DNA of 56,408 bases from CAZYXZ01 sp964651395 (GTDB taxonomy: Bacteria > Actinomycetota > Actinomycetes > BP-191), in contig CAZYXZ010000011.1 of the NCBI GenBank assembly GCA_964651395.1, positions 1-56,408 on the forward strand, read 5' to 3'. The translations under genes and the position numbers were made by a program. Below are positions 17,181 through 24,882 of this stretch, piece by piece. The notes beneath the pieces are model-generated. The model was not told the DNA's origin and did not search any database. It was given only the letters and a program-made list of their open reading frames with translations. How positions within the stretch are numbered: the stretch's first letter is position 1; every line of letters starts with the position of its first letter.

Positions 17181-18466
17181 GTGCCACCGAGATCACGCGC
17201 GTCGAGGCATGGGAGGTGCTCGACTCCCGCGGCAACCCCACCGTCGCGTGCGAGGTCACGCTCGCCGGAGGGGCGCGGGCGGACGCGGCCGTGCCGTCCG
17301 GCGCCTCGACCGGCGAGCACGAGGCGCTCGAGCTGCGCGACGGCGGCGAGCGCTACGGCGGGCGCGGCGTACGCACGGCCGTCGGGAACGTCGTGCACGA
17401 GCTGGCCGACGCCGTGGTCGGCCGGGACGCCGCGCACCAGGACGAGATCGACGCAGCGCTGCGCGAGGCGGACGGCACGGCCGACCTCGGCCGGCTCGGC
17501 GCGAACGCGGTGCTCGCCGTATCGCTCGCCACTGCACTGGCCGCGGCGCGGGCCAACGGAGCGGAGCTGCACGAGTGGCTGGGCGGCGACCCGCTGCTGC
17601 CGATGCCGATGGTCAACGTCATCTCGGGCGGAGCGCACGCCGGCGGCGCGGTCGACATCCAGGACTTCCTCGTCATCCCGGTCGGGGCGTCGTGCTTCGC
17701 GGAGGCGCTCGAGTGGGCCTGGCGAGTGCGCTCGGCCACCCAGCAGGTCACGGCCGACCGCGGGCTGCCGGCCGCGCTGGTCGCCGACGAGGGCGGCATC
17801 GGCGTGCCGCTGCCGTCCAACCGCGCGGCGCTGGAGCTGCTGGCGGAGGGGATCGGCCGCTCGGGGCTGGTCCCCGGCGACGAGGTCGCGATCGCCATCG
17901 ACGTCGCGGCCACGCAGCTGTGGCGCGACGAGCGCTACCACCTCCTCGCCGAGGGCCGCGACCTGTCCGCGGCCGAGCTGGTCGAGGAGCTCCTCGACTG
18001 GGCCGAGCAGCACCCGGTCTGCTCGATCGAGGACCCGCTGGCCGACGACGACTGGCGCTCGTGGCCGCAGGCGACGGCGGCGCTGGGGCACCTCCAGGTC
18101 GTGGGCGACGACCTGTTCGTCACGGACACCGGCCGGCTCGCGCGCGGGGTCGCCGAGGGCGTGGCCAACGCGGTGCTCGTGAAGCCCAACCAGACCGGCA
18201 CGCTGACCGGCGCGCACGACGTGGTGACGGCCGCTCAGGCGGCCGGTTACGCGACCGTGGTCTCCGCGCGCTCCGGCGAGACCGAGGACAGCTGGCTGGC
18301 CGACCTCGCCGTCGGCTGGCGGGCCGGACAGATCAAGGTGGGTTCGACCACGAGGTCCGAGCGCACCGCCAAGTGGAACCGGCTTCTGCGCATCGAGCAG
18401 CAGCTGGGCGACCGTGCGCTGTTCGCAGGGCGAGACGCCCTGTCGACCAAGAAGAGAGTGGGCTGA
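17177..18466 (+). CDS. Enolase paralogue with altered active-site residues
   Basis: Full-length enolase-fold protein of 429 residues. Conserved marks are EVLDSRGNPTVACEV, PSGASTGEHEALELRDG, His154 in GGAHA, ADEGG, the metal ligands in AIDVAA, SIEDPL and GDDLF, the lysine in VKPNQTGTLT and QIKVGS with a second lysine. Three positions differ from true enolases: the catalytic Glu of VDIQEF is Asp163, the SHRSGETED histidine is Ala364 (SARSGETED), and the Asn-Asn after HAD is replaced by Gly/Ala. It is co-translated with the kinase and the SDR (TGATG overlap). It is therefore probably not the housekeeping enolase; weak enolase or a related phospho-acid dehydratase activity is possible. Confidence 0.85.
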   Translation: MSATEITRVEAWEVLDSRGNPTVACEVTLAGGARADAAVPSGASTGEHEALELRDGGERYGGRGVRTAVGNVVHELADAVVGRDAAHQDEIDAALREADGTADLGRLGANAVLAVSLATALAAARANGAELHEWLGGDPLLPMPMVNVISGGAHAGGAVDIQDFLVIPVGASCFAEALEWAWRVRSATQQVTADRGLPAALVADEGGIGVPLPSNRAALELLAEGIGRSGLVPGDEVAIAIDVAATQLWRDERYHLLAEGRDLSAAELVEELLDWAEQHPVCSIEDPLADDDWRSWPQATAALGHLQVVGDDLFVTDTGRLARGVAEGVANAVLVKPNQTGTLTGAHDVVTAAQAAGYATVVSARSGETEDSWLADLAVGWRAGQIKVGSTTRSERTAKWNRLLRIEQQLGDRALFAGRDALSTKKRVG

Positions 18467-19200
18467 TGGGCAGGTTCGACGGGCGCACGGTGGTGGTCAC
18501 CGGCGCGGGTTCCGGGATCGGCTTCGAGATGGCGCGGCTGTTCCTCGCCGACGGCGGCACGGTCTTCGCCGCCGACCTCGACCCGAGCAGCGTGCCCGAC
18601 GGCAGCACCGGCGTGAAGGTCGACGTGTCGGCACCCGACGACGTCGCGGCGCTCATCGCCACGGCCGTCGACGCGACCGGGCGGCTCGACGTGCTGTGCA
18701 ACAACGCAGGCATCGGCTCGACCGCCGACCCGGTCGCCTGTACGCCGGAGGAGTGGGACCGGGTCTTCGCGGTGAACTGCCGCGGCGTCTTCCTCGGTAC
18801 GAAGTACGCCGTCCCGCACATGCTCGCCCAGGGCGGCGGAGCGATCGTCAACACCGCCTCGGTGGCCGGCCAGATCGGCCTGAAGGACCGCGCGGCGTAC
18901 TGCGCGAGCAAGGGCGCGGTCATCGCGTTCACCAAGCAGGTGGCCATTCAGTACGCCGGCACGGGCCTGCGCTGCAACTGCATCTGCCCCGGCACCGTCG
19001 ACTCGCCCTGGGTCGGCCGGCTGCTCGAGGAGGCCGGCGATCCCGACGAGCGGCGTCGCCAGCTCGTCGCCCGCCAGCCGATGGGGCGCCTCGGCGAGCC
19101 GGTGGAGATCGCGAAGGCGGCGGTCTACCTGGCCTCCGACGACGCGGCGTTCATGACCGGTAGCGAGCTGGTCATCGACGGCGGACTGACGGCCGGCTGA
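18466..19200 (+). CDS. SDR-family dehydrogenase, probable 2-keto-3-deoxy sugar acid dehydrogenase
   Basis: Classical short-chain dehydrogenase of 244 residues. The cofactor motif TGAGSGIG is at 12-19, CNNAG at 78-82 and the catalytic Ser132, Tyr145 and Lys149 in NTASVAG and YCASKGA. ICPGTVDSP after the active site is characteristic of the branch containing 2-keto-3-deoxy-L-fuconate dehydrogenase. Asp at the end of beta-2 (AADLD) indicates NAD+. Together with the FAH protein of the same operon it would give the last two steps of a fuconate/rhamnonate-type pathway. It overlaps enolase by 1 bp and GH51 by 1 bp. The substrate is inference. Confidence 0.85.
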   Translation: MGRFDGRTVVVTGAGSGIGFEMARLFLADGGTVFAADLDPSSVPDGSTGVKVDVSAPDDVAALIATAVDATGRLDVLCNNAGIGSTADPVACTPEEWDRVFAVNCRGVFLGTKYAVPHMLAQGGGAIVNTASVAGQIGLKDRAAYCASKGAVIAFTKQVAIQYAGTGLRCNCICPGTVDSPWVGRLLEEAGDPDERRRQLVARQPMGRLGEPVEIAKAAVYLASDDAAFMTGSELVIDGGLTAG

Positions 19201-20708
19201 TGGAGCGCGCCACCGTCACCCTCACCGACGCGACCGCGGGCCCGGTCTCGCCGTACCTCTTCGGTGGGCTGACCGAGCACTTCGGCTACGGCATCTACGG
19301 CGGCCTGTGGGACGTCGCCGCCGGCGCGCCGCACCCCGGTGTCCTCGACCTGGTCCGCCGCCAGGCGCCGACGATGCTGCGCTACCCGGGCGGGTGCTTC
19401 TCCGACTGGTACCACTGGCGCGACGGCGTGGGACCGGTCGAGGACCGCCCGTTCCACGACCGGCAGTTCTGGACCGACTTCGTCTTCGCGGGCGCGTTCG
19501 GGCCGGACGAGGCGCGGCTGCACGGACCGCCGGAGCCCAACCTGTTCGGCACCGACGAGTTCCTGCGCTACTGCCTGGACATCGACGCCGAGCCGCTGCT
19601 CATCGCCAACTTCGGCACCGGTACGCCGGAAGAGGCGGCGGAGTGGGTGGCGTACTGCAACCGCGACCGGCTCGCGCCGCGCACGGTGCGCTGGTGGGGC
19701 GTGGGCAACGAGACCTACGGCGCCTGGGAGCTCGGCCACTGCTCGGGCGCGGAGTACGGAAAGAGGTTCGCCGACTTCGCCGTGGCCATGCGCGCCGTCG
19801 ACCCGGACATCAAGCTGGTCGCCGTCGGCTGCATCGACGACGAGGGCCAGCACCCGAACTGGAACGCCGACGTGATCGCCGCGGCCGGCGAGCACATCGA
19901 CGCGCTGTCGGTGCACTGGTACTTCCCCGGGCCGTGGATCGGCCGGGGGCTACGGGACGACGAGGACGACTTCCGGCTGGTGGCCACCGGCGCCGACGAG
20001 CTCGGCGTCCATCTCGACCGGATGGTCGCCCAGCTCGACGAGTACGACCCGGACAGGCGGATCACCCTCTCGCTCGACGAGTGGAACATCTGGGTCGAGT
20101 GGCGCGACCTGCTGCACGTGAACCACCGGCTCTGCGACTCCGTCTTCATCGCGGGCTGTCTCAACCGGATGCTGGAGCGGGCCGGTCGCGTCGAGATCGC
20201 GATGATCAGCCACCTCGTGAACTGCATGGCCCCGATCCAGACCGACGGCGACCGCGCCTTCGGCACCGCCAGCCACCTCACCCAGGTGCTCTACCGCGAA
20301 GCGGTGCGGGGGGAGTCGCGGCCGGTGACCGTCGAGTGCGGCGAGTACGAGGTCGCGCCGTTCGCCGACGCCGCGCCCGTGCCGCTGGAGCTGACCCAGG
20401 CGGCCGGGGTGCACGCGCGGTCGGCGCCGGTGCTCGATGCGGCCGCCACGGCCGACGCCGGGGGAGTGTCGGTCTTCCTCGCCAACCGGCTGCTCGACGG
20501 CCCGCAGGAGGTCACCGTGACCGGTCTGCCGGCCGGCGCGACCGGCCGCTTCCGGTGGGTGGACGGGCCCGGGCCCTGGGCCCGCAACACGGCGGAGCGC
20601 CCGTCGGAGCTGACCCTGGCCGAGTCCGCGGCGGCGTCGGACCCCGACGGCCGCTGCACGGTCTCCGTGCCTGCGCACACTGTGGGGGTTCTCACTCTGC
20701 AGACTTGA
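19200..20708 (+). CDS. GH51 alpha-L-arabinofuranosidase
   Basis: Glycoside hydrolase of 502 residues, usual for GH51. The (beta/alpha)8 barrel has LRYPGGCFSDWYHW early, the acid/base Glu171 in WGVGNETYGAW and the nucleophile Glu294 in LSLDEWNIWVE. The C-terminal beta-sandwich (from about 390) is complete. No signal peptide is present, so it acts on imported arabino-oligosaccharides or arabinosides in the cytoplasm. Start ATG overlaps the SDR stop (TGATG), placing it in the kinase-enolase-SDR operon. Arabinofuranose release fits with a downstream sugar-acid pathway. Confidence 0.93.
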   Translation: MERATVTLTDATAGPVSPYLFGGLTEHFGYGIYGGLWDVAAGAPHPGVLDLVRRQAPTMLRYPGGCFSDWYHWRDGVGPVEDRPFHDRQFWTDFVFAGAFGPDEARLHGPPEPNLFGTDEFLRYCLDIDAEPLLIANFGTGTPEEAAEWVAYCNRDRLAPRTVRWWGVGNETYGAWELGHCSGAEYGKRFADFAVAMRAVDPDIKLVAVGCIDDEGQHPNWNADVIAAAGEHIDALSVHWYFPGPWIGRGLRDDEDDFRLVATGADELGVHLDRMVAQLDEYDPDRRITLSLDEWNIWVEWRDLLHVNHRLCDSVFIAGCLNRMLERAGRVEIAMISHLVNCMAPIQTDGDRAFGTASHLTQVLYREAVRGESRPVTVECGEYEVAPFADAAPVPLELTQAAGVHARSAPVLDAAATADAGGVSVFLANRLLDGPQEVTVTGLPAGATGRFRWVDGPGPWARNTAERPSELTLAESAAASDPDGRCTVSVPAHTVGVLTLQT

Positions 20709-20777
20709 GTCTGGATCTTGGCGAGTCGGCCTCCGCGAGGTATGTGAGGAGTACTTACCAGGCCTTGGGGAGGTGCG

Positions 20778-21836
20778 ATGCTCGCGGTGCGCTGGCACGG
20801 CCGGGGGGACGTCCGTGTCGACGACGTGCCCGAGCCGGGCTCGCCCAAGGCCGGCTGGGTCCGGCTCGGCATCGAGGCCTGCGGCATCTGCGGGACCGAC
20901 GTCGAGGAGTACACCGCCGGCCCGGTCATCATCCCCACCACGCCCAACGCGCTGTCCGGGCAGTGCGCGCCGCTGACCCTCGGCCACGAGGCGGTCGGTG
21001 TCGTGCTCGAGGCCGCGTCCGACGTCGACCTCGCGGTCGGCACCCGGGTCGCCGTCGAGTCCAACATGTTCTGCGGCTCGTGCTTCTGGTGCCTGCGCCA
21101 CGAGTACCAGCTCTGCGTCAGCCTCTCCTCTCTCGGGCTCATGGCCGACGGCGGCCTCGCCGAGCAGCTGCTCGCGCCGGCCTTCATGTGCATCCCGTAC
21201 GGCGACCACGTCGTCCCCGAGCACGCCGCGCTCGCCGAGCCGCTCTCCGTCGCGGTGCGCGCGGTCCGCCGTGGCGGCATCACGCTGGGCTCCAGCGTCG
21301 GCATCGTCGGCGCAGGCACCGTCGGCCTGCTCTGCATGCAGGTCGCACGCATGGCCGGCGCCCGTACGATCATCGCCGTCGAGCAGCACGAGCAGCGACG
21401 CAAGCTGGCGTTGAAGCTCGGCGCCGACTACGCGGTCACCGCGGAGGAGGCGACCGAGCTGGCCCTGGACCTCACGGGCGGCGTCGGGCTCGACGTCACC
21501 ATCGAGGCGGCCGGCAACCCCGCCGCGGGAGCCTTCACGGTGGGGTTGGCCCGTAAAGGCGGCCTGGCCGTGCTGCTCGGCGTGTTCCCCGGCCCGGTGC
21601 CGATCGACATGATGGATTTCCTGCTCGGCGAGAAGTCGGTCATCGCCTCGCTGTCTCACGTCTACGACGTCGACTTCACGACGGCGGTCAACCTCATCGA
21701 CCGCGGCGTCGTCGACATGGAGCCGCTGATCACCGACCGGATCGGGCTGTCGGAGGTCGTCACGGGTGGCTTCGAGGAGCTCATCGCCGACCCCGCCGGC
21801 CACCTCAAGATCATGGTGACGACGAGCGGCGGCTGA
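20778..21836 (+). CDS. Zinc-dependent alcohol/polyol dehydrogenase (MDR family)
   Basis: Medium-chain dehydrogenase of 352 residues. The catalytic zinc ligand Cys is in ACGICGTDVEEY, GHE follows at about 74, and the structural zinc cysteines lie in CGSCFWCLRHEYQLC. A Rossmann motif VGIVGAGTVGLLCMQ is at about 175-190. Similar to sorbitol, butanediol and threonine dehydrogenases. ATG at 20778 follows GGGGAGG. It opens a short two-gene unit with another MDR gene 6 bp downstream. In the island it could oxidise a sugar or sugar alcohol at the head of the pathway. Substrate not determined. Confidence 0.87.
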   Translation: MLAVRWHGRGDVRVDDVPEPGSPKAGWVRLGIEACGICGTDVEEYTAGPVIIPTTPNALSGQCAPLTLGHEAVGVVLEAASDVDLAVGTRVAVESNMFCGSCFWCLRHEYQLCVSLSSLGLMADGGLAEQLLAPAFMCIPYGDHVVPEHAALAEPLSVAVRAVRRGGITLGSSVGIVGAGTVGLLCMQVARMAGARTIIAVEQHEQRRKLALKLGADYAVTAEEATELALDLTGGVGLDVTIEAAGNPAAGAFTVGLARKGGLAVLLGVFPGPVPIDMMDFLLGEKSVIASLSHVYDVDFTTAVNLIDRGVVDMEPLITDRIGLSEVVTGGFEELIADPAGHLKIMVTTSGG

Positions 21837-21842
21837 TCAGCG

Positions 21843-22784
21843 ATGCGCGCCATGGTCTACACCGCCCCGCTCGAGCTGCAGATCCTCGACGTACCGGAAC
21901 CGGCAGCGGCCGACGGTGAGGCGCTGCTGCGCGTGCGGACCGCCGGTATCTGCGGCTCCGAGCTCGAGGGCATCCGGTCGAGGAGCCCGTTCCGCGTCCC
22001 ACCCCTCGTGATGGGCCATGAGTTCGGCGCGGAGCGCGTCGACACCGGCGCCGGCGTCGTCGTGAACCCGCTCGTCTCCTGCGGCACGTGCGACCTGTGC
22101 CTGCTCGGCACCGGAAACCTGTGCCGCACGCGGGCCATCGTCGGCGTCCAGCGGCCCGGGGCCTTCGCCGAGCTGGTCGCCGTCCCGGAGCGCAACATCC
22201 ACGAGAAGCCCGCGGCGATGAGCTGGGAGCAGGCCGCCCTCGTCGAACCGCTCGCCAACGCCGTGCACGCCTGGCGGCTCGTCGCCGAGCGCGCCCCCGG
22301 CCGCGTGGGCATCATCGGCGCCGGCACCATCGGACTGGTCATGCTCCTCATCGCGCAGTGGCGCGGCGCGCTCGACATCGACGTCGCCGACCTGTCGCCG
22401 GGCCGGCTCGAGCACGCGAAGCGGATGGGCGCGACCAACGTCGGCCCGGAGCTGACCGGCGAGTACGACGTGGTCTTCGACGCGGTCGGCGCGGCACCGA
22501 CCCGCAAGGCGAGTGTCGAGCTGGTCCGGCCGGGAGGCGCCGCGGTGTGGATCGGCCTGCACAGCGAGGATCCGGGCTTCGGCGGCCTCGGCCTGATCCG
22601 CACCGAGAAGGCGGTCTTCGGCTCCTTCGCCTACACCGACCACGACTTCCGGCAGGCGCTGCGCCTGGCCGAGACGACCGACGCGAGCTGGGTCACGTCG
22701 TACCCGCTCGAGGACGGCGTCGAGATCTTCACCGAGCTGATGAACGGCCGTACCGACATCATCAAGGCGCAGCTCGTCCTCTAA
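21843..22784 (+). CDS. Zinc-binding dehydrogenase (MDR family), second copy
   Basis: MDR protein of 313 residues, somewhat short. TAGICGSELEG carries the catalytic zinc Cys; MGHEFG follows. The structural zinc cluster is CGTCDLCLLGTGNLC, and the cofactor motif VGIIGAGTIGLVM is at about 155-168. It resembles L-galactonate/galactitol and other sugar dehydrogenases with the GSEL signature. It starts 6 bp after the previous MDR stop, so both are one transcript. It converges with the DUF4190-like gene with a 4-bp gap and no terminator. The substrate is unknown. Confidence 0.85.
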   Translation: MRAMVYTAPLELQILDVPEPAAADGEALLRVRTAGICGSELEGIRSRSPFRVPPLVMGHEFGAERVDTGAGVVVNPLVSCGTCDLCLLGTGNLCRTRAIVGVQRPGAFAELVAVPERNIHEKPAAMSWEQAALVEPLANAVHAWRLVAERAPGRVGIIGAGTIGLVMLLIAQWRGALDIDVADLSPGRLEHAKRMGATNVGPELTGEYDVVFDAVGAAPTRKASVELVRPGGAAVWIGLHSEDPGFGGLGLIRTEKAVFGSFAYTDHDFRQALRLAETTDASWVTSYPLEDGVEIFTELMNGRTDIIKAQLVL

Positions 22785-22788
22785 CGGG

Positions 22789-23628
22789 TTACGCCTTGCT
22801 GGAGCCGGTGACGGTCTGGCCGGCGGGCGCGGCGAGGATGCAGACCGCCGCACGGTTGCCCGACCAGCTGCGCTCGGTCGGCATGAAGTAGACCAGCTGC
22901 TGGTCCTTCTCGGCCGCCGCGCTGCCGATGTAGGACTCCACTGTCGCCAGGCAGTGCCCGTACACGAGCCGCTTCACCTCGGCCTCACCCGGATACTTCG
23001 AGCCGGGGACGGCGTAGCGGGCGAAGACCTCGCCGCGGTGCGGCTCCGTGCAGGCTACAAGCTCGACCGTGCGGACGGTCTTGTCCGTGTCGGCGGTGTC
23101 CATGGTGCAGTCGCCGACCTTGAGGTCGAACACCGAGACCGCGGCGGCGCTGGTGGTGGTGTTCGAGACGTCGCCCACGGCGATCTCGTCCTGGTGCGTC
23201 AGCGCGCGGGCGGCGAGGCCCACGGTCCAGAGGCTGCCGAACACGATGCCGATGACCGCGACCATGCGCACGCGCCGGCCCGGCTCCAGCCGCTTGAGGG
23301 CCAGTACGCCGAGCACGATGGCCGGGATGCCGCCGAAGACCGGGATGAGCCCGACGACGAGAGACCAGATGGCCAGCCGGCGGCCGTTCTTGGAGACCGG
23401 CTCGCTCCACTTCGGGGGCTCGAACTCCGCACCCGGCAGCGGCGCCCAGACGTTGCCGCCCGGACCCCAGGCAGGCGGCGGCGGCGGAGGCGGCGCGGGG
23501 CTGGCGAAGACGGGCTCCGTGACGACCGCGATCGTCGGGGCTCCGGCCGGGCGCATGCGCTTGCGGCAGGACGGGCACATCGTGCGATCGGCGGGGGCGG
23601 TCGCTGAGCAGTGCTGACAGGTCACCAT
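22789..23628 (-). CDS. Zinc-ribbon, DUF4190-like membrane protein with septum-formation-type C-terminus
   Basis: Protein of 279 residues. An N-terminal zinc ribbon (CQHC and CPSC within the first 24 residues) is followed by a Pro-rich stretch, then two membrane helices (AIWSLVVGLIPVFGGIPAIVLGVLAL, written here as its halves AIWSLVVGLIPVFGG and IPAIVLGVLAL, and a second at VAVIGIVFGSLWTVGLAA) as in DUF4190 proteins. The extracytoplasmic C-terminal domain with VGDCTMD, ACTEPHRGEVFA and HCLATVESYIG resembles the actinobacterial septum-formation domain. ATG at 23628 is preferred because it starts directly before the zinc ribbon. Housekeeping-like and out of character with the island around it. 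Confidence 0.75.
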   Translation of the reverse strand: MVTCQHCSATAPADRTMCPSCRKRMRPAGAPTIAVVTEPVFASPAPPPPPPPAWGPGGNVWAPLPGAEFEPPKWSEPVSKNGRRLAIWSLVVGLIPVFGGIPAIVLGVLALKRLEPGRRVRMVAVIGIVFGSLWTVGLAARALTHQDEIAVGDVSNTTTSAAAVSVFDLKVGDCTMDTADTDKTVRTVELVACTEPHRGEVFARYAVPGSKYPGEAEVKRLVYGHCLATVESYIGSAAAEKDQQLVYFMPTERSWSGNRAAVCILAAPAGQTVTGSSKA

Positions 23629-23718
23629 GCATGCGGCAACGAGCCGTCGGCACATCCGTGACGTAGGTCGAGGCGACTGTCACCCTGCGTCTACGGACAA
23701 AGCCGGACGAAGCCGGGG

Positions 23719-24882
23719 TTACCAGTCGGCGACGGAGCCGTCGTCGTGCCACCAGCGCAGGATCTCCTCCTGCTGTTGCGGGTGGGCCGCGGCGGCCGCC
23801 TCGTCCACCTCGACACCGAGCCCCGGCCGGTCCGTCGGGTACGCCCGACCGTCGCGGATCGGGAACGGCACCGGGCACACGTCGTCGCGCCACGGTACGT
23901 CGCTGCGCAGCTGCTCCTGGAGCAGGAAGTTGGGCGTCGCGAACGCGAGGTGGATCGCGGCGGCCGTCGAGATCGGACCGAGCGGGTTGTGGAAGGCCAT
24001 GGTCGCGTTGTAGGTCTCGGCCATCGACGCGATCTTGCGGCCCTCCCAGATGCCGCCGGTGTGGCAGAGGTCGGGCTGCAGCACCGCGGCCGCGCCGAGC
24101 TCCAGCACCGGCCGGAAGTCCTTGCGCCCGACCAGCCGCTCGCCCGTGGCGACCGGGATCGGCGACACCGCCCGAGCGACCCGCGCCAGCCCGGGTACGT
24201 CGCCGGGGAGCACCGGCTCCTCGATGAACAGCGGGTGGTACGGGCGCAGCACCTCGGCGTAGCGGATGGCCTGCTCCGGCAGCGTGCGGCCGTGGAAGTC
24301 GACCATGAGGTCCACGTCGTCGCCGACCGCGTCGCGGATCGCGGCCATCATCCGGTCGCACGCCTGCATCGCCGCGTTGCCCTCGAGGGCCATGCTGCGC
24401 GGTACGACGAGCACCTTGATGGCGTCGAAGCCCGCGGCCACCGACTCGCGCGCACGGTCGGCCATGTTGCCGGCCGCCATGTCGTTGTAGAGCGCGTCCG
24501 GCTCGCCGCCGCCGAGGTGGTCGTAGAGCCGGACGTAGTCGCGCACGCGGCCGCCGAGCAGCTCGTAGACCGGCACGCCGCGCGCCTTGCCGGCGATGTC
24601 CCAGCACGCCTGCTCGACGCCGGAGAACGCGCTCATCGCGACCAGGCCGGGCGGCCAGAACGGCTGACGCGTCGCCGTCTGGAACAGGTGCTCGACGCGC
24701 AGCGGGTCCTCGCCGAGCAGGAAGGGGGCGATGTCGTTGACCGCGCCGACCACACCCTGCGTGTGCCACTCGAGCGAGGCCTCGCCCCAGCCGTGGAGGC
24801 CCTCGTCGGTGGAGACCTTCACGAGCACCCAGTTGCGCACGCGCGCGTTGACGACCGTCGTCGTGATCGCGGTGATCTTCAT
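23719..24882 (-). CDS. Galactonate dehydratase-type enolase-superfamily enzyme
   Basis: Sugar-acid dehydratase of 387 residues. Metal ligands are Asp195 (VDFHGR), Glu221 (FIEEPV) and Glu248 (ATGERL). His197 and His298 (FHNPLGP) match the acid/base pair of D-galactonate dehydratase, and LQPDLCHTGGIWEGRKIA is also typical of DgoD. It would convert an aldonate to a 2-keto-3-deoxy acid. The ATG overlaps the stop of the upstream glycosidase (ATGA). It is the last gene of the lactonase-glycosidase-dehydratase operon, a coherent set: glycoside hydrolysis, lactone opening, dehydration. Whether galactonate or another aldonate is the substrate is unsettled. Confidence 0.85.
   Translation of the reverse strand: MKITAITTTVVNARVRNWVLVKVSTDEGLHGWGEASLEWHTQGVVGAVNDIAPFLLGEDPLRVEHLFQTATRQPFWPPGLVAMSAFSGVEQACWDIAGKARGVPVYELLGGRVRDYVRLYDHLGGGEPDALYNDMAAGNMADRARESVAAGFDAIKVLVVPRSMALEGNAAMQACDRMMAAIRDAVGDDVDLMVDFHGRTLPEQAIRYAEVLRPYHPLFIEEPVLPGDVPGLARVARAVSPIPVATGERLVGRKDFRPVLELGAAAVLQPDLCHTGGIWEGRKIASMAETYNATMAFHNPLGPISTAAAIHLAFATPNFLLQEQLRSDVPWRDDVCPVPFPIRDGRAYPTDRPGLGVEVDEAAAAAHPQQQEEILRWWHDDGSVADW

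Noticed and set aside
17177..18466. Housekeeping enolase
   Set aside because: Two catalytic-site substitutions and the operon context with a ROK regulator, a kinase and an SDR argue for a specialised paralogue.
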